In this document: piece after piece, positions 25,524-33,695 of the stretch
Numbering within the stretch: the stretch's first letter is position 1
How the letters are laid out: each line of letters begins with the position of its first letter
DNA from: Streptomyces sp. NBC_00670
Lineage (GTDB): Bacteria > Actinomycetota > Actinomycetes > Streptomycetales > Streptomycetaceae
Direction: 5' to 3'
Assembly: GCF_036226765.1 (NCBI RefSeq)
Contig: NZ_CP109017.1
Span: 682,001 to 746,000 of the forward strand
DNA: 64,000 bases
Made by a program: the position numbers and the translations under genes
The notes under the pieces: model-generated
Told to the model about the DNA's origin: nothing
What the model saw: the letters and a program-made list of their open reading frames with translations, nothing else
Database searches by the model: none

Positions 25524-28115
25524 ATGTCTCCACGGACAGCCGCCCGACGCCGGCTCGGCTCCATACGTCTCTCGCTGATCCTGCTGGCCCTGGTGCCCAG
25601 CATCACGCTCGCCGCGATCTGGGGCGTGACGACGACGCAGATGTTCGCCGAGGGGCTGCGGCTGCGGAACCAGACGGAGCTCAGCCGGTCGACCGGCGCG
25701 ATGGGCACCGACGCCACGCTGGCGCTGCAGCGCGAACGCGGCCTGTCCGCCGCGTGGCTGGCCTCCCCGCACGGCTCCCGCTCCGCCCTGGACGCCCAGC
25801 GCCGTGAGACGGACGAGGCCATCGCCAAGCTGGTGGGGCGCTCGGAGGCGATCCGCAGCGCCCCCACCCGGATCTCGGAGCGGATGTACTCCGTGATCGC
25901 CTCGACGAAGAGCCTGGAGTACTACCGCGGCCAGGTGGACCACCTCACCGACATCACCGCGTCCCAGGTGCTGGACCAGTACACCTCGATCATCGACGAC
26001 CAGATCCACGCCTTCCAGGAGCTGTCCCAGGTCGACGACGGCGACCTCACCTCGCAGGCCGGGCCGCTGGTGGCCCTGGAGCACGCGGCGGAGCTGGTCT
26101 CGCAGGAGGACGCGCAGCTCACCCTCGTCTGGCCGTCCGGGAAGCTGGACGACGCCTCGTGGACGCAGTTCACCCAACTCGTCGGCGCGCAGCGGTGGGT
26201 GGTGCAGGACCAGGTCGTGCCGTCGCTGCGCGGGGCGGCCAAGGCCCGTGCCGAGCAGATCATGCAGGGCACGGACTGGGCGACGCTGCGGCACGTCGAG
26301 GACGAGGTGTTCCAGGCCGGGGTCACCGGCCGGACGAAGGACCGTGACGTCCGGCTGCCGGACAGCCACCAGCGGTGGGACCACGCCCTCGACCGGCTCT
26401 CCACGCAGTACGCGCAGCTGATCCGGCAGCAGACCGACCAACTGCTCGACCGCAGCGCGGACAACGCCGACGCGCTGCTGGTGAAGGCGGCCTGGCTGAG
26501 CGCCGGCGGGCTGCTCGCGCTGCTGGTCTGCGTCGTCCTGTCCTGGCGCATCACCCGCTCGCTCTCCCGGCGGCTGCGCGGGCTGCGCGAGGCCACCCTG
26601 AGCCTGGCGCACAAGCGGCTGCCCGAGGTGGTGGCCCGGCTCGACCGGGGCGAGAAGGTGGACGTCGACGCGGCCGCCCCGCCGCTGGACTACGGGCGCG
26701 ACGAACTGGGCCAGGTGGCACAGGCGTTCAACACCGCGCAGCGCACCGCCGTGCACACCGCGGTGGAGCTCGCCGACACCCGGCGCGGCTTCCAGAAGGT
26801 CATCCTGGGCATCGCGCGGCAAAGCCAGAACCTGGTCAACCTCCAGCTCAGCAAGCTCGACGCGCTGGAGCGCGAGCACGAGGACCCCAAGGTGCTCGCC
26901 GGGCTGTACGCGCTGGACTCCACCGCCAGCCAGCTGCGCCGCTACGAGGAGAACCTCGTGATCATCAGCGGCGAGCAGCCCCGCCGGAGCTGGACCGAGC
27001 CGGTCGCCCTGATCGACATCCTGCGCAGCGCCGTCGGCGAGATCGCCCAGTACCAGCGGGTGGAGGTGCACACCGACGAGGAGCTGTACCTGGCGCCGCC
27101 CGCGGTGGCCGACGCGATCCACCTGCTGGCCGAGCTGATCGACAACGCGACGGTGTACTCACCCGCGCCCAGCCCGGTCGGAGTGCGGGCCGCGACGGTG
27201 GCCAAGGGGCTGGCGATCGAGATCGAGGACCGCGGGCTCGGCATGTCCGAGGAGGAGTACGCGGCGTTCAACGCGCAGCTCGCCGAGGCCCCGCAGTTCG
27301 ACGTCGTCGCGCTCGCCGACGACCTGCGGCTCGGCATGTTCGTCGTGGCCCGGCTGGCCGTCCGGCACGGGATCGCCGTCACGCTGCGGTCCTCGCCGTA
27401 CGGCGGGACGACGGCGATCGTGCTGATCCCGGACGACATCGTGGTGCGCGACCCCGCCGCGCACGCGGGCGGGGGCGCGGCCGGGCGCGCCGCGGACGGC
27501 GTCGTCGGGGGCTCCTCCCCCGGCGGGGTGCCCGGCCCGCGGTCCGCGGGCCGGGACGGTTCGGCGGTGCCCGCCGACGGCGCGGGCGGCGAGGCCGCCG
27601 AGGTGGCCGAAGGCTCCGGGAGCCCGTCGGGCGACGGTTCCGCGCCCGCCGGGCCGGGCGCGGCGGGCGGTGCGGCGGTGGATGCCGGGGGCGCGGCCGG
27701 TTCCGGCCGGGGCGGCCGGTCCGCGGCGGGCGAGCCGTCCGCGGCGGGCGAGCCGTCCGGCGCGCGGGCGTCCGGGACGGGCGCATCCGGTGGGACCGCT
27801 TCCGGTACGGGCCCGTCCGGCGGGAGCTCGTCCGCAGGGAGCTCGTCCGGCGGGAGCGCGTCCGGCGGCGGACGGCCCGCCCCGCTGCCGCGCCGGGTAC
27901 CGCAGAGCAGTCTGGCGGCCGAACTGCTGGCGGATCCCCCGCCGGGGTCCGGTGCGGACGCCGGGGAGGAGTTCACCCCCGAGGAGGCCGCCTCCTCCCT
28001 CGCCGGGTTCCAGCGCGGCACCCGCGCGGCCCTCGACGACACGCCCTTCGACGACGCTGCCGCCGGCCGCGTCGACGGCGACCGCGAGGGGGAGACCGCC
28101 TCCGCAGAAACGTAG
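25524..28115 (+). CDS. Conservon sensor protein CvnA-type (NIT sensor, HAMP, ATPase), phospho-acceptor His absent
   Basis: An 863-aa membrane protein. TM1 lies at about 15-37 and a nitrate/nitrite-sensor-like (NIT) extracytoplasmic domain at about 45-315, with QRERGLSAAWLAS. TM2 lies at about 322-342 and HAMP at about 343-400. Then come a DHp-like helix pair and a HATPase domain with ELIDNATVYSPAP (N-box, about 537), EDRGLGM and GMFVVARLAV. Most CvnA proteins carry LDHLATR in the DHp helix; here it reads LDSTASQLRR with Ser466 in the His position. The last 210 residues are low-complexity Gly/Ser/Ala/Pro with near-exact repeats. It heads the sensor, roadblock, DUF742, GTPase order. Only weak AGGACGACG precedes ATG 25524. 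Confidence 0.92.
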   Translation: MSPRTAARRRLGSIRLSLILLALVPSITLAAIWGVTTTQMFAEGLRLRNQTELSRSTGAMGTDATLALQRERGLSAAWLASPHGSRSALDAQRRETDEAIAKLVGRSEAIRSAPTRISERMYSVIASTKSLEYYRGQVDHLTDITASQVLDQYTSIIDDQIHAFQELSQVDDGDLTSQAGPLVALEHAAELVSQEDAQLTLVWPSGKLDDASWTQFTQLVGAQRWVVQDQVVPSLRGAAKARAEQIMQGTDWATLRHVEDEVFQAGVTGRTKDRDVRLPDSHQRWDHALDRLSTQYAQLIRQQTDQLLDRSADNADALLVKAAWLSAGGLLALLVCVVLSWRITRSLSRRLRGLREATLSLAHKRLPEVVARLDRGEKVDVDAAAPPLDYGRDELGQVAQAFNTAQRTAVHTAVELADTRRGFQKVILGIARQSQNLVNLQLSKLDALEREHEDPKVLAGLYALDSTASQLRRYEENLVIISGEQPRRSWTEPVALIDILRSAVGEIAQYQRVEVHTDEELYLAPPAVADAIHLLAELIDNATVYSPAPSPVGVRAATVAKGLAIEIEDRGLGMSEEEYAAFNAQLAEAPQFDVVALADDLRLGMFVVARLAVRHGIAVTLRSSPYGGTTAIVLIPDDIVVRDPAAHAGGGAAGRAADGVVGGSSPGGVPGPRSAGRDGSAVPADGAGGEAAEVAEGSGSPSGDGSAPAGPGAAGGAAVDAGGAAGSGRGGRSAAGEPSAAGEPSGARASGTGASGGTASGTGPSGGSSSAGSSSGGSASGGGRPAPLPRRVPQSSLAAELLADPPPGSGADAGEEFTPEEAASSLAGFQRGTRAALDDTPFDDAAAGRVDGDREGETASAET

Positions 28116-28194
28116 CCCCCTCCCCGACGGCGCGGCCCCTTCCGCCGCCCCCGTCCCGACTCCGCTGCCCGATCGCTCATGAAGGACTGAACAG

Positions 28195-28626
28195 ATGTCA
28201 CGCCCCGCCCCCGCCACACACAGCCAGCTCGATCAGCTGCTCACCGGAATGGTGGAGCGCGTCGCCGAGGTGAACCACGCCGTCGTGCTCTCCGAGGACG
28301 GACTGGTGGTCAGCAAGTCCACCGCGTTCGTCCGCGACGACGCCGAGCGGCTCGCGGCCACCGCGTCCGGTCTGATGAGCCTGAGCCGGGGCGCCAGCAT
28401 GGACTTCCGCGGCGGTCCGGTGCGCCAGGCGCTGATCGAGATGGCGCACAGCTATCTGATCATCACCGCCGCCGGGCCCGGCGCGCACCTCGCGGTGCTC
28501 ACGCACAAGGGCGCCGACGTGGGCGTCGTCGCGTACCAGATGAACATGCTGGTGAAGAAGATCGGCGAGCACCTCAGCGCGGCTCCGCGCGCCACCGCCG
28601 GCCCCGCGGCCGACCGCGGCGAGTGA
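28195..28626 (+). CDS. Conservon roadblock/LC7 protein (CvnB-type)
   Basis: A 143-aa roadblock/LC7 domain protein: SQLDQLLTGMVERVAEVNHAVVLSEDGLVVSKS, then MSLSRGASMDFRGGPVRQALIEMAHSYLIITAAGPGAHLAVLTHKGADVGVVAYQMNMLVKKIGEHL. Bacterial roadblock proteins bind or regulate small Ras-like GTPases. The cognate GTPase is encoded two genes downstream. It lies 79 bp after the sensor and 1 bp before the DUF742 gene, so the four genes should be one operon. Confidence 0.95.
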   Translation: MSRPAPATHSQLDQLLTGMVERVAEVNHAVVLSEDGLVVSKSTAFVRDDAERLAATASGLMSLSRGASMDFRGGPVRQALIEMAHSYLIITAAGPGAHLAVLTHKGADVGVVAYQMNMLVKKIGEHLSAAPRATAGPAADRGE

Positions 28627-28627
28627 G

Positions 28628-28984
28628 GTGAGCGAAGGCGACGCGGCGGGCCGTCTGGTACGGCCGTTCACGCTGACCGGCGGCCGGACCCGGCCCAGCC
28701 GTGCCGACTTCACCCTGATCACCTCGGTGACGGCGGTGGATCCGCAGCCCGCCGGGGCGCCGCGGCCGCAGCCGGAGCACTCCCGCATCCTGCGGCTGTG
28801 CGCGCGGCCGGTCGTGGTGGCGGAGCTCGCCACCCTGCTGGACCTGCCGGTCAGCGTGGTCGCGATCATGCTCTGCGATCTGCTGGAAGCGGGCCGGATC
28901 ACCGTGCACCCGCCGCGCACCGTCACCCGTAAACCGGATCTGGACCTGCTGCAGAAAGTGAGGGACGGCCTTGGCCGGCTCTGA
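28628..28984 (+). CDS. Conservon DUF742 protein (CvnC-type)
   Basis: A 118-aa DUF742 protein from GTG 28628. It has RLVRPFTLTGGRTRPSRADFTLITSVTAV near the N-terminus, then a winged-helix-like region EHSRILRLCARPVVVAELATLLDLPVSVVAIMLCDLLEAGRITVHPP. The C-terminus (PDLDLLQKVRDGLGRL) overlaps the start of the GTPase gene by 14 bp. In studied conservons this protein associates with the sensor and the GTPase at the membrane. It has no catalytic motif. Confidence 0.95.
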   Translation: MSEGDAAGRLVRPFTLTGGRTRPSRADFTLITSVTAVDPQPAGAPRPQPEHSRILRLCARPVVVAELATLLDLPVSVVAIMLCDLLEAGRITVHPPRTVTRKPDLDLLQKVRDGLGRL

Positions 28985-29564
28985 CCGCACCGCTCCCGTG
29001 GTCGCTCCGCCCGACACGGTCAAGATCCTCGTCGCCGGCGGTTTCGGCGTCGGGAAGACCACGATGGTCGGCTCGGTGAGCGAGATCGTGCCGTTGCGCA
29101 CCGAGGAACTGCTGACCTCCGCCGGCCTCGGGGTCGACGACCTCGCGGGGATCGAGGAGAAACGTGTCACCACCGTGGCGCTGGACTTCGGGCGCATCAC
29201 CATCAGCTCCGAGCTGGTGCTGTATCTGTTCGGTACGCCGGGACAGCAGCGGTTCTGGTTCATGTGGAACGACCTGGCCATAGGGGCGCTCGGGGCCGTG
29301 GTGCTCGTCGATGTGCGCCGGCCGGAGACGAGTTTCGCGGCGATCGACTTCTTCGAGCGGCGGCAGATACCTTTCGTCGTCGGCGTCAACGGCTTCTACG
29401 GCGAACATCCGTACGGGGCCGAGGAGGTGCGGGAGTCGCTGGCGCTGCCGGAGGGCGTGCCGGTGCTGCTGTGCGACGCGCGGGAGCGGGGCTCCTGCCG
29501 GGACGTGCTGATCGCGCTGGTGGACCGGGTGATCGCGTCCTCCGCGGGCGCCGACGCGTCGTAG
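28971..29564 (+). CDS. Conservon small GTPase (CvnD-type)
   Basis: A 197-aa Ras-like/MglA-like GTP-binding protein read from TTG 28971 within the DUF742 gene. The P-loop is GGFGVGKTT (about 24-32). The switch II region reads FGTPGQQRF instead of DxxGQ, and the NKxD guanine motif is degenerate (VGVNGF). Both changes are usual for this conservon family and imply altered nucleotide hydrolysis. It completes the sensor, roadblock, DUF742, GTPase set. No CvnE-type P450 follows, so this is a four-gene conservon. Confidence 0.94.
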   Translation: MAGSDRTAPVVAPPDTVKILVAGGFGVGKTTMVGSVSEIVPLRTEELLTSAGLGVDDLAGIEEKRVTTVALDFGRITISSELVLYLFGTPGQQRFWFMWNDLAIGALGAVVLVDVRRPETSFAAIDFFERRQIPFVVGVNGFYGEHPYGAEEVRESLALPEGVPVLLCDARERGSCRDVLIALVDRVIASSAGADAS

Positions 29565-29572
29565 GGCGCCCG

Positions 29573-29863
29573 CTACCGGGCGGTCCGGGTGCGCAGCCGG
29601 CGGAGCATGCGGGCGTCCTCTAAGCCGACCTCGCGTGCCGCCGACTCGGCCGTCGCGCCGGGCCGAGGAGGTGCTCGGCGCGTTCCAAGGTCGAGGACGA
29701 CGCGGCTCATGCCGTGGATGCTGCCACGTCGGACGCGTAGTCGGCGACGGTGGCGATGCGGGCGAACCGGTCGCAGACCCACAGCTCCCCCACGCTTGAC
29801 GACGTCCCACAGCGGGCGGGCGCGGAACGATTCCTGGACGTCGATGACGAGTGCTCGCTTCAT
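29573..29863 (-). pseudogene. Decayed remnant: isochorismatase-like start joined to an AraC/GlxA-like C-terminus
   Basis: The ATG at 29863 opens MKRALVIDVQESFRARPLWDVV, which looks like the first residues of a cysteine hydrolase/isochorismatase-family protein. After that the frame loses sense. A neighbouring frame then reads RFARIATVADYASDVAAST, like the end of such a hydrolase. The last 35 codons read GATAESAAREVGLEDARMLRRLRTRTAR, like the helix-turn-helix end of a GlxA/AraC regulator. Isochorismatase-family and GlxA-type regulator genes are often neighbours in Streptomyces, so deletions probably fused and shifted two genes. The assignment rests on short stretches and is tentative. Confidence 0.45.
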
Positions 29864-29970
29864 GCGTCCGGTCCGAGCTGCGGGTACGCCCGTTGCGCAG
29901 ACCCGATCCGGGCCCGTGCCGGAACGATCCGGTCACGGGCCCGGGTCCTGGGGGCGTGCGGGTGCGGCGG

Positions 29971-30939
29971 TCAGTGACCGCTGATCGCGTGGGGCTCGTA
30001 CGGCTGCTCCAGGCGCTCGAGGTCCTTCTCGGACAGCTCGACGTCGAGCGCGGCGACGGCGTCCTCGACGTGCACGGGCCTGGTGGCGCCGACGACGGGG
30101 GCGGTCACCGTGGGCCGGTGCAGCAGCCAGGCCAGCGCGATCCGGGCCCGGGGCAGCTCGCGTTCGGCGGCGATCGCGGCGACGGCCTCGGCGATGCGGC
30201 GGTCGCCCTCGGGGTACAGGGTGCGGCCGAAGTTGTCCGTGCGGCTGCGGGCGGTGTCCTCGTCCCAGTCGCGGGTGAGCCGGCCGCGCGCCAGCGGGCT
30301 CCACGGCAGGACGCCGACGCCCTGGTCGGCGCAGAGCGGCAGCATCTCGCGCTCCTCCTCGCGGTAGAGGAGGTTGTAGTGGTTCTGCATGGACACGAAC
30401 CGGGTCCAGCCGTTCAGCCGGGCCGTGTACTGGGCCTTGGAGAACTGCCAGGCGTACATCGAACTGGCCCCGATGTAGCGGGCCTTGCCCGCCTTCACCA
30501 CGTCGTGCAGGGCCTCCATGGTCTCCTCGACGGGGACCTGCGGGTCGAAGCGGTGGATCTGGTAGAGGTCGACGTAGTCCGTGCCGAGGCGGCGCAGGCT
30601 CTGGTCGATCTCCGTCATGATCGCCTTGCGGGAGAGTCCGCCGCCGTTGGGACCCTCGTGCATCCGGCCGTGCACCTTGGTGGCGAGGACGATCTCGTCA
30701 CGCCGGGCGTAGTCCTTCAGGGCGCGGCCGACGATCTCCTCGCTGGTGCCGTCGGAGTAGACGTTGGCGGTGTCGAGGAAGTTGATCCCGGCCTCCAGGG
30801 CCTGGCGGATCAGCGGCCGGGCGGCGTCCTCGTCGAGGGTCCACTCGTGGTTGCCGCGCGCGGGCACGCCGAAACTCATGCAGCCCAGGCATATCCGGGA
30901 CACCTCGAGACCTGTCGTGCCGAGCTTCGCGTACTGCAT
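29971..30939 (-). CDS. Aldo/keto reductase
   Basis: A 322-aa (beta/alpha)8 NADPH-dependent oxidoreductase. The catalytic tetrad is visible: Asp and Tyr in FLDTANVYSDGTSEE, Lys in LATKVHG and His in DLYQIHRFD. SPLARGRLTR and the C-terminal VVGATRPVHVEDAVAAL bind the cofactor. It resembles the YajO/IolS-like branch (MQYAKLGTTGLEVSRICLGCMSFG). The start is ATG 30939. It diverges from the PucR-like regulator gene at 31092 across a 150-bp repeat-containing spacer, which hints that the regulator controls it. The substrate is unknown. Confidence 0.93.
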   Translation of the reverse strand: MQYAKLGTTGLEVSRICLGCMSFGVPARGNHEWTLDEDAARPLIRQALEAGINFLDTANVYSDGTSEEIVGRALKDYARRDEIVLATKVHGRMHEGPNGGGLSRKAIMTEIDQSLRRLGTDYVDLYQIHRFDPQVPVEETMEALHDVVKAGKARYIGASSMYAWQFSKAQYTARLNGWTRFVSMQNHYNLLYREEEREMLPLCADQGVGVLPWSPLARGRLTRDWDEDTARSRTDNFGRTLYPEGDRRIAEAVAAIAAERELPRARIALAWLLHRPTVTAPVVGATRPVHVEDAVAALDVELSEKDLERLEQPYEPHAISGH

Positions 30940-31007
30940 CGATCACTCCTGTTCGCCGTGCGTCCCACGAAGGCGGGCGGACCTGCCCCCGAGGGGGTTC
31001 CCTGAGA

Positions 31008-31041
31008 GATCCCCGAGGAATCCCCCGAATGATCCCCGAGG
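31008..31041. repeat. Direct repeat in the divergent AKR/PucR spacer
   Basis: GATCCCCGAGG occurs at 31008-31018 and 31031-31041 (period 23, about two helical turns), with a CCCCCGAGGGGG dyad at 30986-30997. The helical phasing suits a pair of regulator-binding sites. Confidence 0.45.
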
Positions 31042-31091
31042 TGTGGCCGGGACGGTGTCGCGGGCCGGAAGTCTGGGGGAAAGTGGTGGAC

Positions 31092-32687
31092 ATGGCAGAT
31101 GTGTCCCCCGGTCCTCCGGGCGAGTTTCCCGGTACCTCGGGCGAGTTCCCCGGTGGTCCTCCGGGCGGGTTTCCGGGCGTTCCGGGCGAGGCGGAACGGC
31201 CGGCCGGTGCGAGGGCCGGCCGTGGTGGTGGCGGTGTGCCGTGGATGCGTGACCTGCTCGAACACCTGCGGCCCGCGGCGCGCGACCCGGCCCGGGTGGT
31301 GGCGTGGCTCGGCGAGGCGGTCGACGGCACGGCCGCGCTGGGCGACCGCGACGGCCGGCTGCTGGCCGGGCGGCGGGCGCTGCCCGACGAGCGGCTGGTG
31401 GCGGACCTCGCCGCGGGCCGCATCGCGTCGGCGGCCGTGGACGACGAGGGACAGCACACGCGGCTGGTCGCGGTCGGCCGCCCCCCGGCGGCACATGTGC
31501 TGACGGTCTGGCGCGACCGGCCGTTCGACCAGCGCGCGGCGGAGATCGTGGCGGCCACGGCCTGGGTCCTCGACGTCCTGCTGGAGGAGCGCGAGCGCGG
31601 CGCGGAGCGCCGTCGGCTGGCCCGGGCCACGGCCGACCTCGGGCTGGCGGTGCTGCAACTGCTCATGGTCGGGGACACGGTCGCGGCCCGCCGGGTCGCC
31701 GCCGGCATGTGGCCCGGGCTGCTGGACGCGGACGGGCTGTGCGTGTACGTCCTGGAGGGCCCGGCGGGTGACCGCGAGGAACTGGCCCGGCGCTGCGCCG
31801 AGGTCACCGACGGGCGGGCGCTGGTGGTGCGCTGCCCCGCCGAGGACCGGCACCTCATCATGGTCGCGCCGCACGCGTGGGGCACCGAGGCCGCCGAGGA
31901 GCTGCAGGAAGAGCTGCGCACGCTGGCCGACGGCATCTCCGGGGTGTTCCTCGGGGGCAGCGTCCGCCAGGAGCTCGGCGAGACGGCGCTGGCGTACGGG
32001 CAGGCCGTCAGCGCCCTGGTCGTCGCCCGGTTCCGTCCGGAGGCGGCGGCGATGTACGCCGAGCGCACGCATCCCCAGCGGCTGATACCGCCGGGCGCCC
32101 TGCACGGCTGGGCCGACCGGCTGCTCCTGCCGCTCGGCAGGCTCCCGCTGGCCACGCACGCGGAACTGCAGGCGACCACCCGGCTGGGTCTGGAGTTCAC
32201 GGCGGTGAAGGCGGCGAAGGTGCTCGGGGTCAGCCGGAACACGGTACGGGCCCGGATGGACCGCACCGGGCAGTTGCTGGGCGCCGACCTCGGCGACCTG
32301 CGGACCCGGGCCGTGGTCCACCTCGCGCTGTCCGCGCTGGCGGACGGGCCGGGGCTCACCGGCCCCACCTCCGGCGGCGCGGCTGCGCCGGGCTTGGCGG
32401 AGCTGCTGCGCGCCCCTCATCTGCGCTCCTGGGCGCAGGAACTCCTGGACCGGCTCGCGGAGGACTCCCGGGATCTGCGCGGCACGCTACGCGCGTGGAT
32501 CGCCGCGGGCGCGAACGCGGAGCGGGCGGCGCAGGATCTCGGGGTGCACGTGCAGACGGTCCGCGAGCATGTGCGCGCGGGCGAGAGGGCGCTGGAGCGC
32601 CGGCTGCTGGCCGGGGGCAGCGACCTGTACGAGGTCGTCCTCGCCCATCTCGCGGTGCGGGAACTGGAGGAACCGGCCCTGGGGTGA
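31092..32687 (+). CDS. PucR/CdaR-type transcriptional regulator with N-terminal Pro/Gly repeats
   Basis: A 531-aa protein. Residues about 4-30 are a repeat of PGEFPG-type units (GEFPGTSGEFPGGPPGGFPG) unlike the rest and probably disordered. A sensory region (about 50-200) is followed by a GGDEF-like CdaR middle region and a helix-turn-helix (LEFTAVKAAKVLGVSRNTVRARMDRTGQLLG). A second C-terminal helix-turn-helix (AERAAQDLGVHVQTVREHVRAGERALERRL) is typical of PucR C-termini. I chose ATG 31092 with GGGGGAAAG 8 nt upstream; an ATG at 31029 would lengthen it by 21 residues. It is divergent from the aldo/keto reductase gene, its likely target. Confidence 0.82.
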   Translation: MADVSPGPPGEFPGTSGEFPGGPPGGFPGVPGEAERPAGARAGRGGGGVPWMRDLLEHLRPAARDPARVVAWLGEAVDGTAALGDRDGRLLAGRRALPDERLVADLAAGRIASAAVDDEGQHTRLVAVGRPPAAHVLTVWRDRPFDQRAAEIVAATAWVLDVLLEERERGAERRRLARATADLGLAVLQLLMVGDTVAARRVAAGMWPGLLDADGLCVYVLEGPAGDREELARRCAEVTDGRALVVRCPAEDRHLIMVAPHAWGTEAAEELQEELRTLADGISGVFLGGSVRQELGETALAYGQAVSALVVARFRPEAAAMYAERTHPQRLIPPGALHGWADRLLLPLGRLPLATHAELQATTRLGLEFTAVKAAKVLGVSRNTVRARMDRTGQLLGADLGDLRTRAVVHLALSALADGPGLTGPTSGGAAAPGLAELLRAPHLRSWAQELLDRLAEDSRDLRGTLRAWIAAGANAERAAQDLGVHVQTVREHVRAGERALERRLLAGGSDLYEVVLAHLAVRELEEPALG

Positions 32688-32930
32688 CCCCGGGGCGGCC
32701 ACCGCCGGGCCGGGCGAAACGGGGCATCCCGGATGGGGCTGTGCACGGCTGAGTCCGTGACGGACGGGGGCGGGCATCCGTGCGATGGCCGAACGGGTGG
32801 GGGGCGGCTTAGTTTGCAGGAACGCCGCCCTCGGGATGCGACGGGCGCGACCGGCACGGGGGTCCGGTCGCGCGAAGCGCGCCCGGGGGCGTGCGGAGGG
32901 GGGTTCCCCCTTGCGACCCCTGTGCGCGTG

Positions 32931-32986
32931 AGGGGGTGGGGGTTGTTGTGCGTGGGCGGGTGCGGGTGGGTTGTGGCTGGTCGCGC
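32931..32986 (+). repeat. Streptomyces-type dispersed intergenic repeat, copy 1
   Basis: A G/T-rich unit ending in GTGGCTGGTCGCGC, followed by AGTTCCCCGCGCCCCTGAAAA, which I recall as very frequent between Streptomyces genes. A shorter related copy lies on the other strand at 61390-61439. The surrounding spacer 32688-33150 holds no gene that I can support. Confidence 0.65.
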
Positions 32987-33150
32987 AGTTCCCCGCGCCC
33001 CTGAAAACGCCCCTTGGAGGGACGGGAAGGGCAGGGGCGGCGGGGGCGAGAACAGCGTGGGCCCCGCCGTGCGCACCGCCCTGGTGTGACCGTGGGTGAC
33101 CGGGGCACCCGGAAGCCGCTCGCACACACCCGTGCCCGGACGGAGGCGCC

Positions 33151-33645
33151 ATGACCGAGATCGCCGCACACGACTACGACGCCCAGGAGAGGGTCCCCCT
33201 CGCCGGCTACGCCACCGTCGCCGGCGCCTTCGGTGCCTCCCTCGCGGCGTTCGCCGTCGTCGTCCACCGACGCGGCGTGACCCTGCCGGAGCGCGTACCG
33301 CCGTGGGACCTGCTGCTCCTGGGCGCGGCGACGTACAAGACGTCCCGCCTGCTCACCAAGGACAAGATCACCAGCTTTCTGCGCGCCCCGTTCACCCGCC
33401 GCGAGGAGGACACCACCGCGGGCGAGGTGATGGACGAGCCCCGCGGCAACGGGATACGGCTGGCCGTGGGGGACCTGCTGTCCTGCCCGTTCTGCGCGGG
33501 GGCGTGGACGGCGGGCGGCCTGGTGGCCACCTACGCGGTCGCACCGCGCGCCGCACGGCTGGTGTGCGCGGGGTTCGGGGCCATGACGTTGGCGGACTGG
33601 TTGCAGTACGCGTGGACGTGGACGCAGGAGAAGGTGGAGGGGTGA
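33151..33645 (+). CDS. DUF1360 domain membrane protein
   Basis: A 164-aa protein. A hydrophobic helix (about 18-40, LAGYATVAGAFGASLAAFAVVV) is followed by PWDLLLLGAATYKTSRLLTKDKITSFLRAPFTR, the DUF1360 signature. Then come LLSCPFCAGAWTAGGLVATYAV, with a CxxC pair, and ARLVCAGFGAMTLADWLQYAW. About three membrane segments are likely. Members include Bacillus sporulation-associated proteins of unknown activity. It ends convergently with the FecCD permease gene. Confidence 0.88.
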   Translation: MTEIAAHDYDAQERVPLAGYATVAGAFGASLAAFAVVVHRRGVTLPERVPPWDLLLLGAATYKTSRLLTKDKITSFLRAPFTRREEDTTAGEVMDEPRGNGIRLAVGDLLSCPFCAGAWTAGGLVATYAVAPRAARLVCAGFGAMTLADWLQYAWTWTQEKVEG

Positions 33646-33669
33646 CGCATCACGCATCCCTCCGTAAGT

Positions 33670-33689
33670 GGGGCCGGGTTCGCGGCCCC
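33670..33689. terminator. Hairpin between convergent genes
   Basis: GGGGCCG (33670-33676) pairs with CGGCCCC (33683-33689) around a 6-nt loop between the stops at 33645 (+) and 33696 (-). Confidence 0.6.
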
Positions 33690-33695
33690 GCACGC

